A DNA stretch of 64,000 nt from Flabesymbios commensalis (taxonomy: Eukaryota > Annelida > Polychaeta > Terebellida > Flabelligeridae). Position 1 is the stretch's first letter. Every line of letters begins with the position of its first letter. The position numbers and the translations under genes are program-made. Below the pieces are notes generated by a model. It saw nothing but the letters and a program-made list of their open reading frames with translations. It searched no databases and was not told where the DNA came from. The DNA is taken from the NCBI GenBank assembly GCA_964017125.1, contig OZ024903.1, forward strand, positions 60,760,670-60,824,669, in the 5' to 3' direction. Below are positions 13,413 through 23,600 of the stretch, one piece after another.

Positions 13413-13547
13413 ATAAATTGCAGATTTAAAAATAGGTTTAGGTAAGTTATATACCGGTAGGTTTAGTCTATAATCGTGTAGGCCTATTGATGGGCCCGTC
13501 GTATCTTGGCCAATTTGTGTTTTTGTTATTTGGCCATATATATCACG

Positions 13548-14018
13548 TGACAAAAATATTTGTTATCTCGTTATAAGTCATCAAATCGACTTAGTATAAG
13601 TCGTTATAACGACTTAGAAGTCGTTAAATCGAGTTGACATATGTCGTTATAACGACTTATTAGTCGTTAAGTCGACTTGAGCTAAGTACTTATAACGACT
13701 TATAAGTCGTTAAATCGACTTAGTAGGCTAAGCTTGTAACGACTTAAAAGTTGTTAAATCGACTGAGTATAACGACTTATAAGTCTTGTAAGTCGATATA
13801 ACGACCTATATTAAGTCGATTTAACGATTTATACTAAGTCGATTTAACGACTTGAAGGTCGTTATAACGACTTATACTAAGTTGATTTAACGACTTATAG
13901 GTCGTTATAAAGACTTATAGTTCCGTACTAAGTCGACTTTTAAATTGTTATAACGACTTAGTTTAAGTCGATTTAACGACTTAGAGGTCGTTATAACGAG
14001 ATAAAAATATTTCTGTCA
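13548..14018. mobile_element. Foldback element built of iterated GTCGTTATAACGAC-type palindromes
   Basis: Outer arms TGACAAAAATATTTGTTATC and GATAAAAATATTTCTGTCA are inverted repeats, each joined to CTCGTTATA/TATAACGAG. Inside, the words AAGTCGTTATAACGACTT and AAGTCGTTAAATCGACTT repeat. In the left half the second word reads GTTAAATCGAC; in the right half it reads GTCGATTTAAC, so the whole block is one large palindrome with its centre near 13790. No coding sequence. Confidence 0.8.
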
Positions 14019-14071
14019 TTTTATTTCAAAGCTTCTGTATATATATGTGCTTACTGCGTTTGCAAGTCAAA

Positions 14072-14165
14072 GCGGGGACAACTTCAATGTTGTGCCAGCT
14101 GTCGAGATGTTGGCCAAGTATTGAGTCAGTGTTGGCTGAATTTCTGGTGTCAGCAGGTGTGTTAG
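14072..14165. repeat. Dyad repeat, CAACATTG class
   Basis: CAATGTTGTGCCAGCTGTCG then GATGTTGGCCAAGTATTGAG, with GTGTTGGCTG and AGCAGGTGTGTTAG beyond. A diverged copy. Confidence 0.4.
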
Positions 14166-14349
14166 TGTCGGCTACATGTGTTCCTGACGCTGGAGTCATA
14201 ATCTATAAATATTATACACTTAATTGCAACCACTAGCAAAGTATACATAGGGGGCCTACTTACAGGTAGGCCCAACTTTAGTATAGGCCTATTCTTTAAA
14301 ACTCGATAACCTTGACCTCCGATGTTTCCACAGAACACTAAAAGGCAAA

Positions 14350-14547
14350 CATTCAATCGCCGGAGAGGGGGGGGGGAGTATTTTAAAAATAAAACCCCGG
14401 ACAGGCTCTTTATGAAATAAATAATACATTTAAACATCTAGACTAGGCCTAATCAAATTTGAAATTTTCAGCGTGCCACTGAGCCACGACCAGTTGAAAT
14501 TATGCGCGGATAAATAATCAAGCCCCCCCCCCCCCGGAGATTTAATA
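14350..14547. mobile_element. Short inverted-repeat element with poly-G/poly-C ends, copy 2
   Basis: Starts ATTCAATCGCCGGAGAGGGG and ends CCCCCGGAGATTTAAT. It is the inverse-orientation partner of 8480-8676, sharing GACAGGCTCTTTATGAAATA and TTGAAATTATGCGCGGATAA. Confidence 0.65.
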
Positions 14548-14559
14548 GCCCCCCTCTCT

Positions 14560-14970
14560 TAACAGTTATGTTAATTATAAATATATGGTTTACTTAACAG
14601 CCTATATAGGCGTACATTCACACTGTAGGTCTATTGGTAGGCATATTTTTGGGGCTGTTGTAGTCTATATTTGTTGAATCTATAAGCCTACACATATTGT
14701 TTTTAACATAGGCATAATGCCTAGCTAGGCCTACAGTTACGACGTGACTGATATTGAAAGGTTACAAGGATACACAAAAAAACGTGAACGTTCAGGTAGA
14801 CGAAGTGGTTTAACTTCAATGATTCATAATATTTACTTTTGACGGACTCCTTTCCTTGGGGAGTTTATTATGATGCGCATGCGGGTGGGTCTACATCTTC
14901 TGCTCAACGATCCAGTCGGTTTAATTTACACCCCGGTGATATTTAGTTTAATTTGTATGTATTTTACACA
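14560..14970. other. No gene seen
   Basis: AT-rich spacer with TAGGCCTA-type words near 14640-14740. No coding signal. Confidence 0.45.
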
Positions 14971-14974
14971 ATAG

Positions 14975-15445
14975 TGGTGACCTTAGAGATCATGTATGTG
15001 CAATATGCAAGTAATCAGCCCAGTAGTTTTCGAGATCTGCCCCGGAAACGAAGTGTGTGTGAAAACGTCTAAATATGTCATAGTACTGAACCGGAAGACC
15101 GTCAAAGTTCACATATCCCAAAAAGACACAACCAAGCCACGTAGAGGTGATGTGAGTATAATTTTAGGGCAATCAGACAAGTGGATCCTGAGCTATGCTC
15201 CGGAATTGAAATGTTCACATATACGGCCCAACATCATTAAATCTCTTCCGCGACCTACCATATTGAAATCAGATAAAAATATTTTAACCTGTCCATTATC
15301 CACCTGGAAGTGACACACATTCTAGCAATTGTTATCTTATGTTTTTTTTCTTCCAGAGTTATAGGCAAAAAAAACAAATATACGGACGGAGGGCAATTGT
15401 GATATTCCATAGCTCCCTTCGTCGCACCACGGTGACAGCGGGAGC
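14975..15445 (+). repeat. Modular interspersed repeat, GGGAGCT-ended copy
   Basis: Homologous to 28560-29057 in the same orientation. Shared words are GAGATCATGTATGTGCAATA/GAGAACATGTATGTGCAATA, GAGATCTGCxCCGGAAACGA, CTGTCCATTAxCCACCTGGA, ATACGGACGGAGG and the end GGTGACAGCGGGAGCT. An apparent 105-residue reading frame here is repeat-borne. Confidence 0.8.
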
Positions 15446-15600
15446 TGATAAGATATTGGGTCAACGCTGGTTGACTGACTGGCCAACATATTAGAATATA
15501 TCACTGTTCAGGCTTTAAAGCCTATTTAGGCCGCAAAATATTTTTTAATAGGTTTTTCTACTCTAAATATAAGGTTTTCGAAATTTCATATGACATATAC

Positions 15601-15850
15601 CCAGCAAACATGTGCTTAAATGGCCCGATAATGGTAATTACTGGCGAATAGTGGCAGTACAGGCATACAGGTATTGTTGGGGTATGCCGAAACTGGCCCA
15701 GTGCCGGCTTTCTTGGCCTGATTCAGGTTAGACTGACAAAATAACGGCACAATAACGGCATATGATTACATTGTTACTCACTTGGGGGAGCTTCCGGCGT
15801 TGTGGGCCAGTATTGGCCAGTATTCCGGCCCAGTGCTGGCATTTTAGTAT
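15601..15850. repeat. CCAGCAAACA-ended repeat with TGGCCCAGT internal words
   Basis: Opens CCAGCAAACATGTGCTTAAA, then TGGCCCGATAATGG, AACTGGCCCAGTGCCGG, GGGCCAGTATTGGCCAGTAT and CCGGCCCAGTGCTGG. Terminus as in the CAACATTG class but a different internal word. Confidence 0.55.
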
Positions 15851-16402
15851 CGATCTTTCCCCTAGGTGGGTCCTTTCTTGGCGGTTAAAACAAGTGTAGG
15901 CTACATTTTTCTGAATTGTCATCATTTATTCTTCTTTTCGATTTAAAATGGACTTAGATGTTTATATTAAAGTACGAATTTACTCAAATATGAATTGTAG
16001 CACATGTGTATATAATTTTTATAATTCATGATGATATAATTGAAGAATGAATCGAATATTTTGTTAAGGCTTGTCGCCGCCGTGAGCGATAATAGGAGGA
16101 ATTGGAGAGTGTTTCACCAGTATTGGCAGTAGGCCTAGGTTGCCGTTATCAGTGGTTATTCATAGAACTATATTTGAATTGCTTTGCATCCTAAATAGGT
16201 ATAGCTAAGAATTCACCCCGCGGTCCCGCTTGCCTGTACTAGTCACTGCTGGGGCTAAATTAGGCATCTTTTTAAATAGTCTAGCCTAAGCACTATATTT
16301 ATTGTAATTATAAAATTATTTTTATCAAAATGGTGCGAGCCTACTTGTAGGTGATAAAAAATGTTCAATCAGAAGCGGGGCTTACTGGCCTTACACATTA
16401 TA

Positions 16403-16746
16403 AAAGTGACTCAATCAGGCCAAAATCGTAAAAAAATCGGTGATTTTACTTTGGCCTCCCTATACGACCATATAATGTAAACACGTCCACAGACTAGAGC
16501 TGCAAAAGCTCCCCAACCTCTGTGCTGCGCATCCACCAGTTAGGCAAGATATAGACGAAATTCCCGAATTTCTTATTTTGGACATGCATGTCCGAAATAA
16601 GAGATCGGGAACCTCGTCTTTATATCTAGCCCAAACGGCAAATGTGCGGCACAAAAATTAAAAAAACTACATCACATGGTCAGACTGAGAAGCCAAAACA
16701 AAATCACGGATTTTTTGACGATCTTAGCCTGATTGAGTCGCTTTAA
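16403..16746. mobile_element. Inverted-repeat element, about 345 bp
   Basis: AAAGTGACTCAATCAGGC at the left matches the reverse complement of GCCTGATTGAGTCGCTTT at the right, 17 of 18. Subterminal CCGTGATTTT/GGTGATTTTAC words also mirror. The centre is a palindrome around TTTTGGACATGCATGTCC. Target duplication unclear. Confidence 0.75.
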
Positions 16747-16889
16747 GTCGAGGAAGACCATATAGCTTGTAAAAATACACTGTAGATTTCAGATCCGAAT
16801 AAATTCGGCGTTGACGTTTTTTGTAAGCCAAATATTAATTTACTGTTCAATTAAACCTTAATTGTTGTTTTTGTATCGCAACAACTCCG

Positions 16890-16996
16890 AGCAAAACACA
16901 GGACAATCACCCAATGCTGTTTTAAGGGCGGGCCAGCGTCCAAGACGTTGGTCCAACATTGAAACAGCATTGGATGAATGACACGTGTTTGCTGGG
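16890..16996. repeat. Dyad repeat, CAACATTG class, with TGTTTGCTGG end
   Basis: AGCAAAACACAGGACAAT, CCCAATGCTGTTTTAAGG, GCGTCCAAGACGTTGG centre, CCAACATTGAAACAGCATTG and ACACGTGTTTGCTGGG. The two arms pair through most of the length. Confidence 0.65.
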
Positions 16997-17049
16997 CTAT
17001 AACTGAATGCATGTTTCAAAAAGAGATAACATCTATTACTTAGGCATCC

Positions 17050-17373
17050 TATACAGGGCCATTATTGATCCCTTTCGTAACCATTATACAGCCATTATAT
17101 AATCGTATCTGGGCCCGTATTGGCACGGTAAATATAACCAAATAGCAGCCTGTATGTATTCCTGATATCTGGACCAATATGGGGCCTCAACAGGCCCAGA
17201 CATGGTAACCAGTACTGGGCCATATGTGGCCCTGTGTGCAAACTGTATGGAAACTACCCTGGGCCAAAACAGGGCCGGTTCTAGCATATTGGTTTGACTG
17301 TATTGGCCCATTACTGGCAGAAAATTCTGCCATTATAGGTCCAATTCTGGCCCGCTATAAAATTGTTTGCTGG
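17050..17373. repeat. GTTTGCTGG-ended repeat with TACTGGGCC internal words
   Basis: Many copies of GGCCCxxTATTGG, AGTACTGGGCC and TGGGCCAAAACAGGGCC, finishing AAATTGTTTGCTGG. A longer member of the class at 15601. Confidence 0.55.
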
Positions 17374-17429
17374 TTAATTGTATATACAATTAACGTTGAA
17401 ACACTGGTCTCAATGCTAACTCGACAAGG

Positions 17430-17545
17430 CCGCCATAAACGTGATGGCCTAGTCACATTGAGAAGGGAGAAACAAGGATATTGCAGGGACAACCCCATAC
17501 AGGATCAGCGGGGTTCGAATCCGGGACGCATGCATGACGGGCGAG
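17430..17545 (+). repeat. Possible tRNA-derived SINE head
   Basis: TGGCCTAGTCA (17445-17455) resembles a pol III A box. GGTTCGAATCC (17512-17522) is a perfect B box, 67 bases away. The flanking bases do not fold as an intact tRNA, so a degenerate tRNA-derived repeat is more likely. Confidence 0.4.
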
Positions 17546-17997
17546 GCATTTGTCAAGTAAGTTAAATTATCGAATCAAATTGCTCTTAAACACATCATTT
17601 CATAAAGTTCTCTCGATAACTTTTTCCTGGAAAGCACTAACAAACTCTCTTTTTCAGACACCATAGCAATTGAAGTGTTTTATTATATGAGGATCGAAAT
17701 GTTACGTAATAAATTCCCCTGAAGCTTTGTAACGAAAATATAAAGAAAAACAAGAAGCTATTCTTAGAACAATCAACTGTGGTGGTGTGCAGACCTCAGG
17801 AGAAGGATGCCTAATTAGCTTGAAAATCATTTAAGTAGTCATCAGTATTTTAATCCCTATAAGCAGGACGGTCTTTACGAGCAAAGGTTATATTAAATTA
17901 GTAAATAAAAAAATATCAGATAAGAACACAACCATTAGTTTTGGTTCAACTGTTTCATCGGGAGATTAATTTACACATGTACTTATTTATTGTGGTT

Positions 17998-18236
17998 CTG
18001 GGCCCGTATTCCATTAAACGTTACAATATTATATCGAGGCAAGGCAAGGGTGGGCAGGTGAAATTAGTCCAGTCACCACAAATTGCTACTTTTAGATGAT
18101 TTGAATGATCATTTTTAAAAATTTACATTACAGAGATTTTACTTCTGTTGCCACATATGGCGATGTAATGCCCACCGGACAAAAAGTCCATCTCGATCTA
18201 AGATATATTGTAACTTTTTAAGGGAATACGGGCTCA
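17998..18236. mobile_element. Inverted-repeat element, 239 bp
   Basis: CTGGGCCCGTATTCC at the left and GGAATACGGGCTCAG at the right, followed by matching subterminal GTTACAATAT/ATATTGTAAC. Terminal inverted repeat about 15 bp with one or two mismatches. Confidence 0.75.
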
Positions 18237-18275
18237 GTTAGTTGAATTATTATTGCATTAAATTTCTCAAGGGAC

Positions 18276-18834
18276 TGAAAAAATAGCCATCAATTGATGG
18301 CAGGACCCCCCAGCCATAAGCTCTGTCCATCAATCAAGAATTATATATTTATGCACATGTGGCCCTAGCTCAAGGCATTATCAAGTTATCACGCTTAAGA
18401 GTCTTTTTGGTTTTAGTGCACATGAGGTGAAAAAATGAATCAAGGCGTTATAAAGGTATCATACTTACAAGCCATTTTGATTTCCGTGACCTGGAAATTA
18501 GGTCAAGGTCACTGAATGTCGAACTTGACCTTCAGATTAGTGTCATGCACATGAGGCAAAAAATGAAAGCCCTAAGTCAAGGCGTTATGGTGTTATCGAG
18601 CTTACAAGCCATTTTGATTTCCGTGACCCTGAAATTAGCTCAAGGTCATTAAGGTATAACTTAACATTAAGATTAGTGTCATGCACATGAGGTGAAAAAT
18701 GAGGGCCCTTAGTCAAGGCGTTATGAAGTTATCACGCTTACAAACATCTGCACCGACCGCCTGCCCGCCTCTGGTTATCACAATATCCCACAGCCCCAAT
18801 CAGTGTTAATGGCATAGGGGTAAAAATTATTATA
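18276..18834 (+). repeat. Modular repeat with shared caps and three internal units
   Basis: Left cap AAAAAATAGCCATCAATTGA and GGCAGGACCCCCCAGC; right cap CTGCCCGCCTCTGGTTATCA, CCCACAGCC, AGGGGTAAAAA. Both caps recur at 42343-43155. The interior has three units of roughly 115-125 bp with TTACAAGCCATTTTGATTTC, GTGCACATGAGGTGAAAAA and TCAAGGCGTTAT; the units are unrelated to the interior of the other copy. Confidence 0.75.
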
Positions 18835-19111
18835 ACAATTAGACCAAGTTATATAGTCTACTTGACTTGCGAGTGAATCGCTCAATACCTTCAATCAAGG
18901 GATGTAGGCCTATTTTGAAACCATCTGAAAATTTAGTTCGACAGTCAAGTAATAACCAGCACGTTCATGTATCAAAGTAGCAGCTGTAAAGTATTCAATG
19001 CGCTAAAGTATTCACATAGTTTTCGTCTGTTACGCATGCAAAACAGAAAAAAAAGATAATAAATTAATTTCTATATCCTGGAAAGATCTTTTATAGTAAG
19101 AACCACAATCG

Positions 19112-19221
19112 AGGAAACACAAAACATTTGTATAACATTTATACATTGTTGGACCAACGTCGAAGACGTTGGGCCAACGTTGTATAAATGTTATTATATA
19201 CAAATGTTTTGTGTTTGCTGG
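19112..19221. repeat. Best-preserved dyad repeat, 110 bp
   Basis: The arms AAACACAAAACATTTGTATA and, on return, TATACAAATGTTTTGTGTTT match fully. ACATTTATACATTGTTGG is answered by CCAACGTTGTATAAATGT, and the centre is GACCAACGTCGAAGACGTTGG. The element ends GTGTTTGCTGG and lies just past the CWC22 polyadenylation signals. Confidence 0.85.
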
Positions 19222-19277
19222 AAAATACACTCACAGCAATTTTTCAAGTCTCTTAGAGATCGAATTGAGAATATAAG

Positions 19278-19283
19278 TTTATT
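19278..19283 (-). terminator. CWC22: CWC22 polyadenylation signal, distal
   Basis: A second - strand AATAAA, 101 bases after the stop. A dyad repeat begins about 57 bases further on, so the 3' UTR probably ends beside the repeat. Confidence 0.65.
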
Positions 19284-19304
19284 TTAATTTTCCATCCTAC
19301 TTGA

Positions 19305-19310
19305 TTTATT
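19305..19310 (-). terminator. CWC22: CWC22 polyadenylation signal, proximal
   Basis: AATAAA on the - strand, 74 bases after the stop codon. It is the first of two close signals. Confidence 0.7.
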
Positions 19311-19383
19311 TTCAGACATTCTTCATATAATTTACAGAAGCACACCTATACCATTACATCATACAGAATGCTTGTCTTGTTCA

Positions 19384-20606
19384 TCACCGATATCTGTTAT
19401 TTCGCACAGTTTCTCTATCTCGATCAAGACGGCTTCCTGTGCTCTTTCGATACAAGTCCCTCTCTTTAGACCTTACAGAGTCTTTACTTGTTTTAGCATT
19501 ATTATTTTTCAGTGAACCTGTATGACCATTATCATCATTATCACTTACAGATACACTGTATCTTTTATTGTCTTTAGGTTTTTTTGTTGGTTTTTTATCA
19601 CTATCACTGTCGCTACTACTACTACTGCTACTGGAGTCGCTGCTGCTGCTGCTGCTGCTGCTGTCACTATCACTGCTACTGCTGGAAGTGCTGCTGCTAC
19701 TGCTTGTACTATTTTTCCTTTTAGCACTGCGTGGCTTCTTTGCTATTGCCTTTATGTGTTGACGACTCTCAGTGCTTCTATCTGGTCTTCCATTAAGTAG
19801 AGTTTTCTTCTCTCTATCACCAGGACTGTGATTTCTATCACTACGTTTCTGAGCAGCATCTTCAAAACTATGGTTTCTATGATGACGTCTATGGTTAGAG
19901 TCATCATCATCTCTTCTATGTCTATCTCTTTCCTCAATTTCTATGCGGTTCTTTGAATTTCTGTCTGTTTCTCGGTGATGGGATTTTTCTCTTGTTCTAT
20001 TTCTATCACCAGGATATCCTTCTGCTTCTACATTACTTTCACAATGTTCACGGCGGACATATTTTTCGGATCGCTGTTTTCTATATTTACTTTCATCGCG
20101 TGATTGATCTAGCCTATCATCAGTTTTCCTACTTTTAGTAGCTTCTGCATATCTATCAGATGAAGTATCACAGTGACGTAACTTATCAATCTGTTCATCC
20201 CGCCCCCGTGATCTTTTTGTTTGCTTGTCATGCTTATGCGACATATCGGATTGTTCCTGTCTGTGGTCACTTTTTTCTTGCCTAGCATCCCTCTTTATAA
20301 TGACGTCATGTCTACGTGATTTATCCAAATCGTCATTGTAAGCCTTCTTCTGAGTTGTATCAGTACGGTTATCTGATCGCTCTATCCCAACAGACCTAGA
20401 CTCCTTGCTCTTCATCCTCTGGTTATTTTGTCGCTCATCAAGTGTTTTCCTATTGTATGTATGTTTGCCATCCCCAAACTGTCTAATTGATTCCATTTCT
20501 TCACCCCTTGTCTTTGTAGAGAGACTTAGTTTCTTCAATTTCTCTGCCATTTTCTTAGATTTTGCTCGCTTGAAGTTCCCTCCATCATCTGAGTCACTTG
20601 ATGAAT
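19384..20606 (-). CDS. CWC22: CWC22 terminal exon S, Arg/Asp/Ser-rich tail
   Basis: Begins [20 protein letters not shown] and runs 406 codons to TGA at 19384-19386. It is rich in RD, RE, DR and KS dipeptides, with a Ser/Asp tract ([20 protein letters not shown]) in the second half encoded by AGC/AGT repeats. Other frames through this tract yield poly-Ala or poly-Leu products, which are artefacts. The length suggests an elongated relative of the human RS-like C-terminus. Confidence 0.95.
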
Positions 20607-23600
20607 CTAAAAAGCATAACAATATATCAGAAAATAGCAAATATGAAAATACTAAACAAATTTATCTCAAACAATATCCTCATTAGAAGACGAAAGTGTC
20701 ATAGGCTTAATCACTATACCGGTACACATATAACAACAGGGCCTAAAGTCTGATAGCATCCACACCACATTTCCATATTATGGAAATTCAAATGTGATTG
20801 TAAAATTTTTATGGAAGGGAATAGGGGTCATAATTGATACATGATTTGTTCCATATTTATTATGCTATGTTACTCTTTTTACGATTTAAAGGAGAACCTG
20901 GTATGAGCAGCCACTCTTGTGACACAGGACAAGTGGCCTTTTAACACAGGTGGCTGCTCATTTCTATACAACAAGAGGACTATATCATCCCCCACCATAA
21001 ATTAGGTTAGTAGTTTTTGCATCACAAATATTCAAAAGCCAAATTGTGGTGGCAATTTTAAATTTCCGTGAAATTACCTGCACATTTCCATATAGTGGGT
21101 ATTGTGATTGTAAAAATTTGAATTATTTCTGACTTCAATATTTGAACTTTTGTGCCCAAATAAAAATTATGTTCAAGTCAATCGTGGCGGCCATTTTGAA
21201 TTTCAGTAAAACCTTAACAAGAACCCTGCGGTTCTGAACATTATTGAGAGTTATTTTTTGCATCAGACTAAAGTTGATATTTAAGCAATGGGCCATGTAT
21301 TGTAAAATTAAAATCAAAACTAATATATATTTTCCGCCAATAACTATTTTTGATTTAAGAAAAAACATGCAAAAAAAATATTTGAACTTTTGTGCCCAAA
21401 TAAAAATTATGTTCAAGTCAATCGTGGCGGCCATTTTGAATTTTAGTAAAACCTTAACAAGAACCCTGCGGTTCTGAACATTATTGAGAGTTATTTTTTG
21501 CATCAGACTAAAGTTGATATTTAAGCAATGGGCCATGTATTGTAAAATTAAAATCAAAACTAATATATATTTTCCGCCAATAACTATTTTTGATTTAAGA
21601 AAAAACATGCAAAAAAAAATTAGATGCACAAGTGCGATGTGTTTTCTTTGTTAGTTCACATGATAACAGTGTCGATCCTTGTCTATGTCCCGCAAAATAA
21701 TACAGTCAGCATGAGGTCATATGAGACCAATGAGATGGGTGGGAGATGTTGACCAATCAGAGTATGAGTACGCCTGTCAATCAGCCATGTCGTTGAACTA
21801 TCCATATGACAATGATTTGTGTCGGCAATACGAATATGATTCGTGTAATAAATATTATGATATTATATTCATAGGATAACTACCAAGCCTGTGTGCCTGA
21901 AATGGTTAAACATGCTCCAATAAACTATTCCGACTTTCATTCATGGCTAGATTTCCTCTGGGGGGGGGGGCTTATGGACATCAAAATAAGCTGAACAATA
22001 CAAAAAAAGCATTCTGTAAAAATTTATAATAAAAATGTATACATGTACGTGACTCATCATATATTATTACCACTATTATGAAAAACGTCGTCCCCATGTC
22101 TGAGATACGCGATTGATCCATTAATTTGATCCACTGTCATAGCTATATACCCTGATGACATCTAAGGCTCTGACAAACTGACCGCCATGTTTTAGCGGGC
22201 ATGGCTCTACGGTGATCACCAGAGCGCGCTAGCTGACTAGGGCCAACACCGTTACCGTCTTATCGGTAGGCGGAGCCACTGTCTTTTTTACACGGGCAGC
22301 TGTGGAAAAATGGCAGTCACTGCGGCTGAGCTCCGCGCAATGTGAGTAGCTTGGCTCAGCCGGGTAATAGCTATATATGTCTTCACTGCTTATCGAAGAC
22401 TGCAGCACAAAAATGTAAAAACTTTTGCACAAGGTGGCCTAAAGCCCTATTCATTTCATTTCATTTTTTAACAATGCTGAATACATGTGTGAAACTATTA
22501 AATCCAGCGATAAACATCTCACAATTTGACAGCGTGGTCCGTAATGGTCACATAGGCCTATTTATACACATGTACTGGCGGAACTATTCAGGTTAAACCG
22601 GCACTAAATAACACCAGGCGGTTCAATATTGATTTAGTGGCAGCGCTGATATGAATATTCTTTTACTGTGATATTTTGTCGGTTTGGAAATATAGACTTT
22701 TCTTTAAGAAACTCTAAAAAGACTTAGACTGGTAATGAGCGGGCGATCTGTGATTTAAAACAAATCTAAAACTAATCAGCTGATCAATGTTAGGCCTATA
22801 TATATTGCCAAAATGGTGATTCGCACGCCATTAGTACCTACTGCCATTACTTCCCTCGCCACGGGTGAGAGTGTATTTCTACCCCTGTGGTACAGACCTA
22901 CCCCCAGAAAATTTTGAAAAAATTGGCGTAGTATGAGTGTATTCTGAGGCACTTGAGACTTGGTCCGCTACAAGTTTACAGTTTAGGCTTCTTTTCAGTT
23001 CTGGACGATCATCGCCCCGCCGGACCGTTGCTAGGATGTCAATTACCGACCCTGGATACAAATTACTGGTCTCAGGTCGGCTTTAAATCCTTCAATGTGT
23101 ATACACCACACAGCGACCACGAGACAATGACCCAATGCAGGTTCAATGCTGGACCTTAGTCAACAACGCTGGTACAACATTGAGCCAGCATTTGATCTTC
23201 GCCATCACTCGGAATAAGCAATAACATAATTACCATATAACAACATACAGTGATTGATTTGTGCTTGCTGGGAAATAAATTGTCATTTGCTCAATTTTCT
23301 AGCTAGAAGATTATATAACGTATCAATCAGGGCTAGTTTTAGCTGAAAAAAACAAATATGTCATTTTTAATCCTTAGATATTTAAAAATAAAAAGATTAA
23401 ATCCACAGTCAGTAGCTTGTCATGTCACAGTGTAGCCTATTACATAATCGCAGGTGGGTACGCCAACAGAAGATGCGGCTCTGTGCTGTGACAGGAGGCA
23501 TGACAGTGTGTACAGGATGATAGGCCTACCACAGACCTGTCTGTATACAACATTAAAACTACATTGGGTCAATTTATCTGTCTGCTGGGAGGACACTTCC

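Noticed and set aside
14996-15313. 105-residue + strand frame
   Set aside because: The same segment occurs at 28560-29057 without the frame, so it is part of an interspersed repeat.
19522-19800. Poly-Ala and poly-Leu frames across 19522-19800
   Set aside because: They arise from reading the AGC/AGT serine tract of CWC22 exon S in other frames.
21135-21629. 164-residue internally repeated - strand frame
   Set aside because: Its length comes from the 240-bp duplication being a multiple of three. The composition is AT-driven, with no conserved motif.
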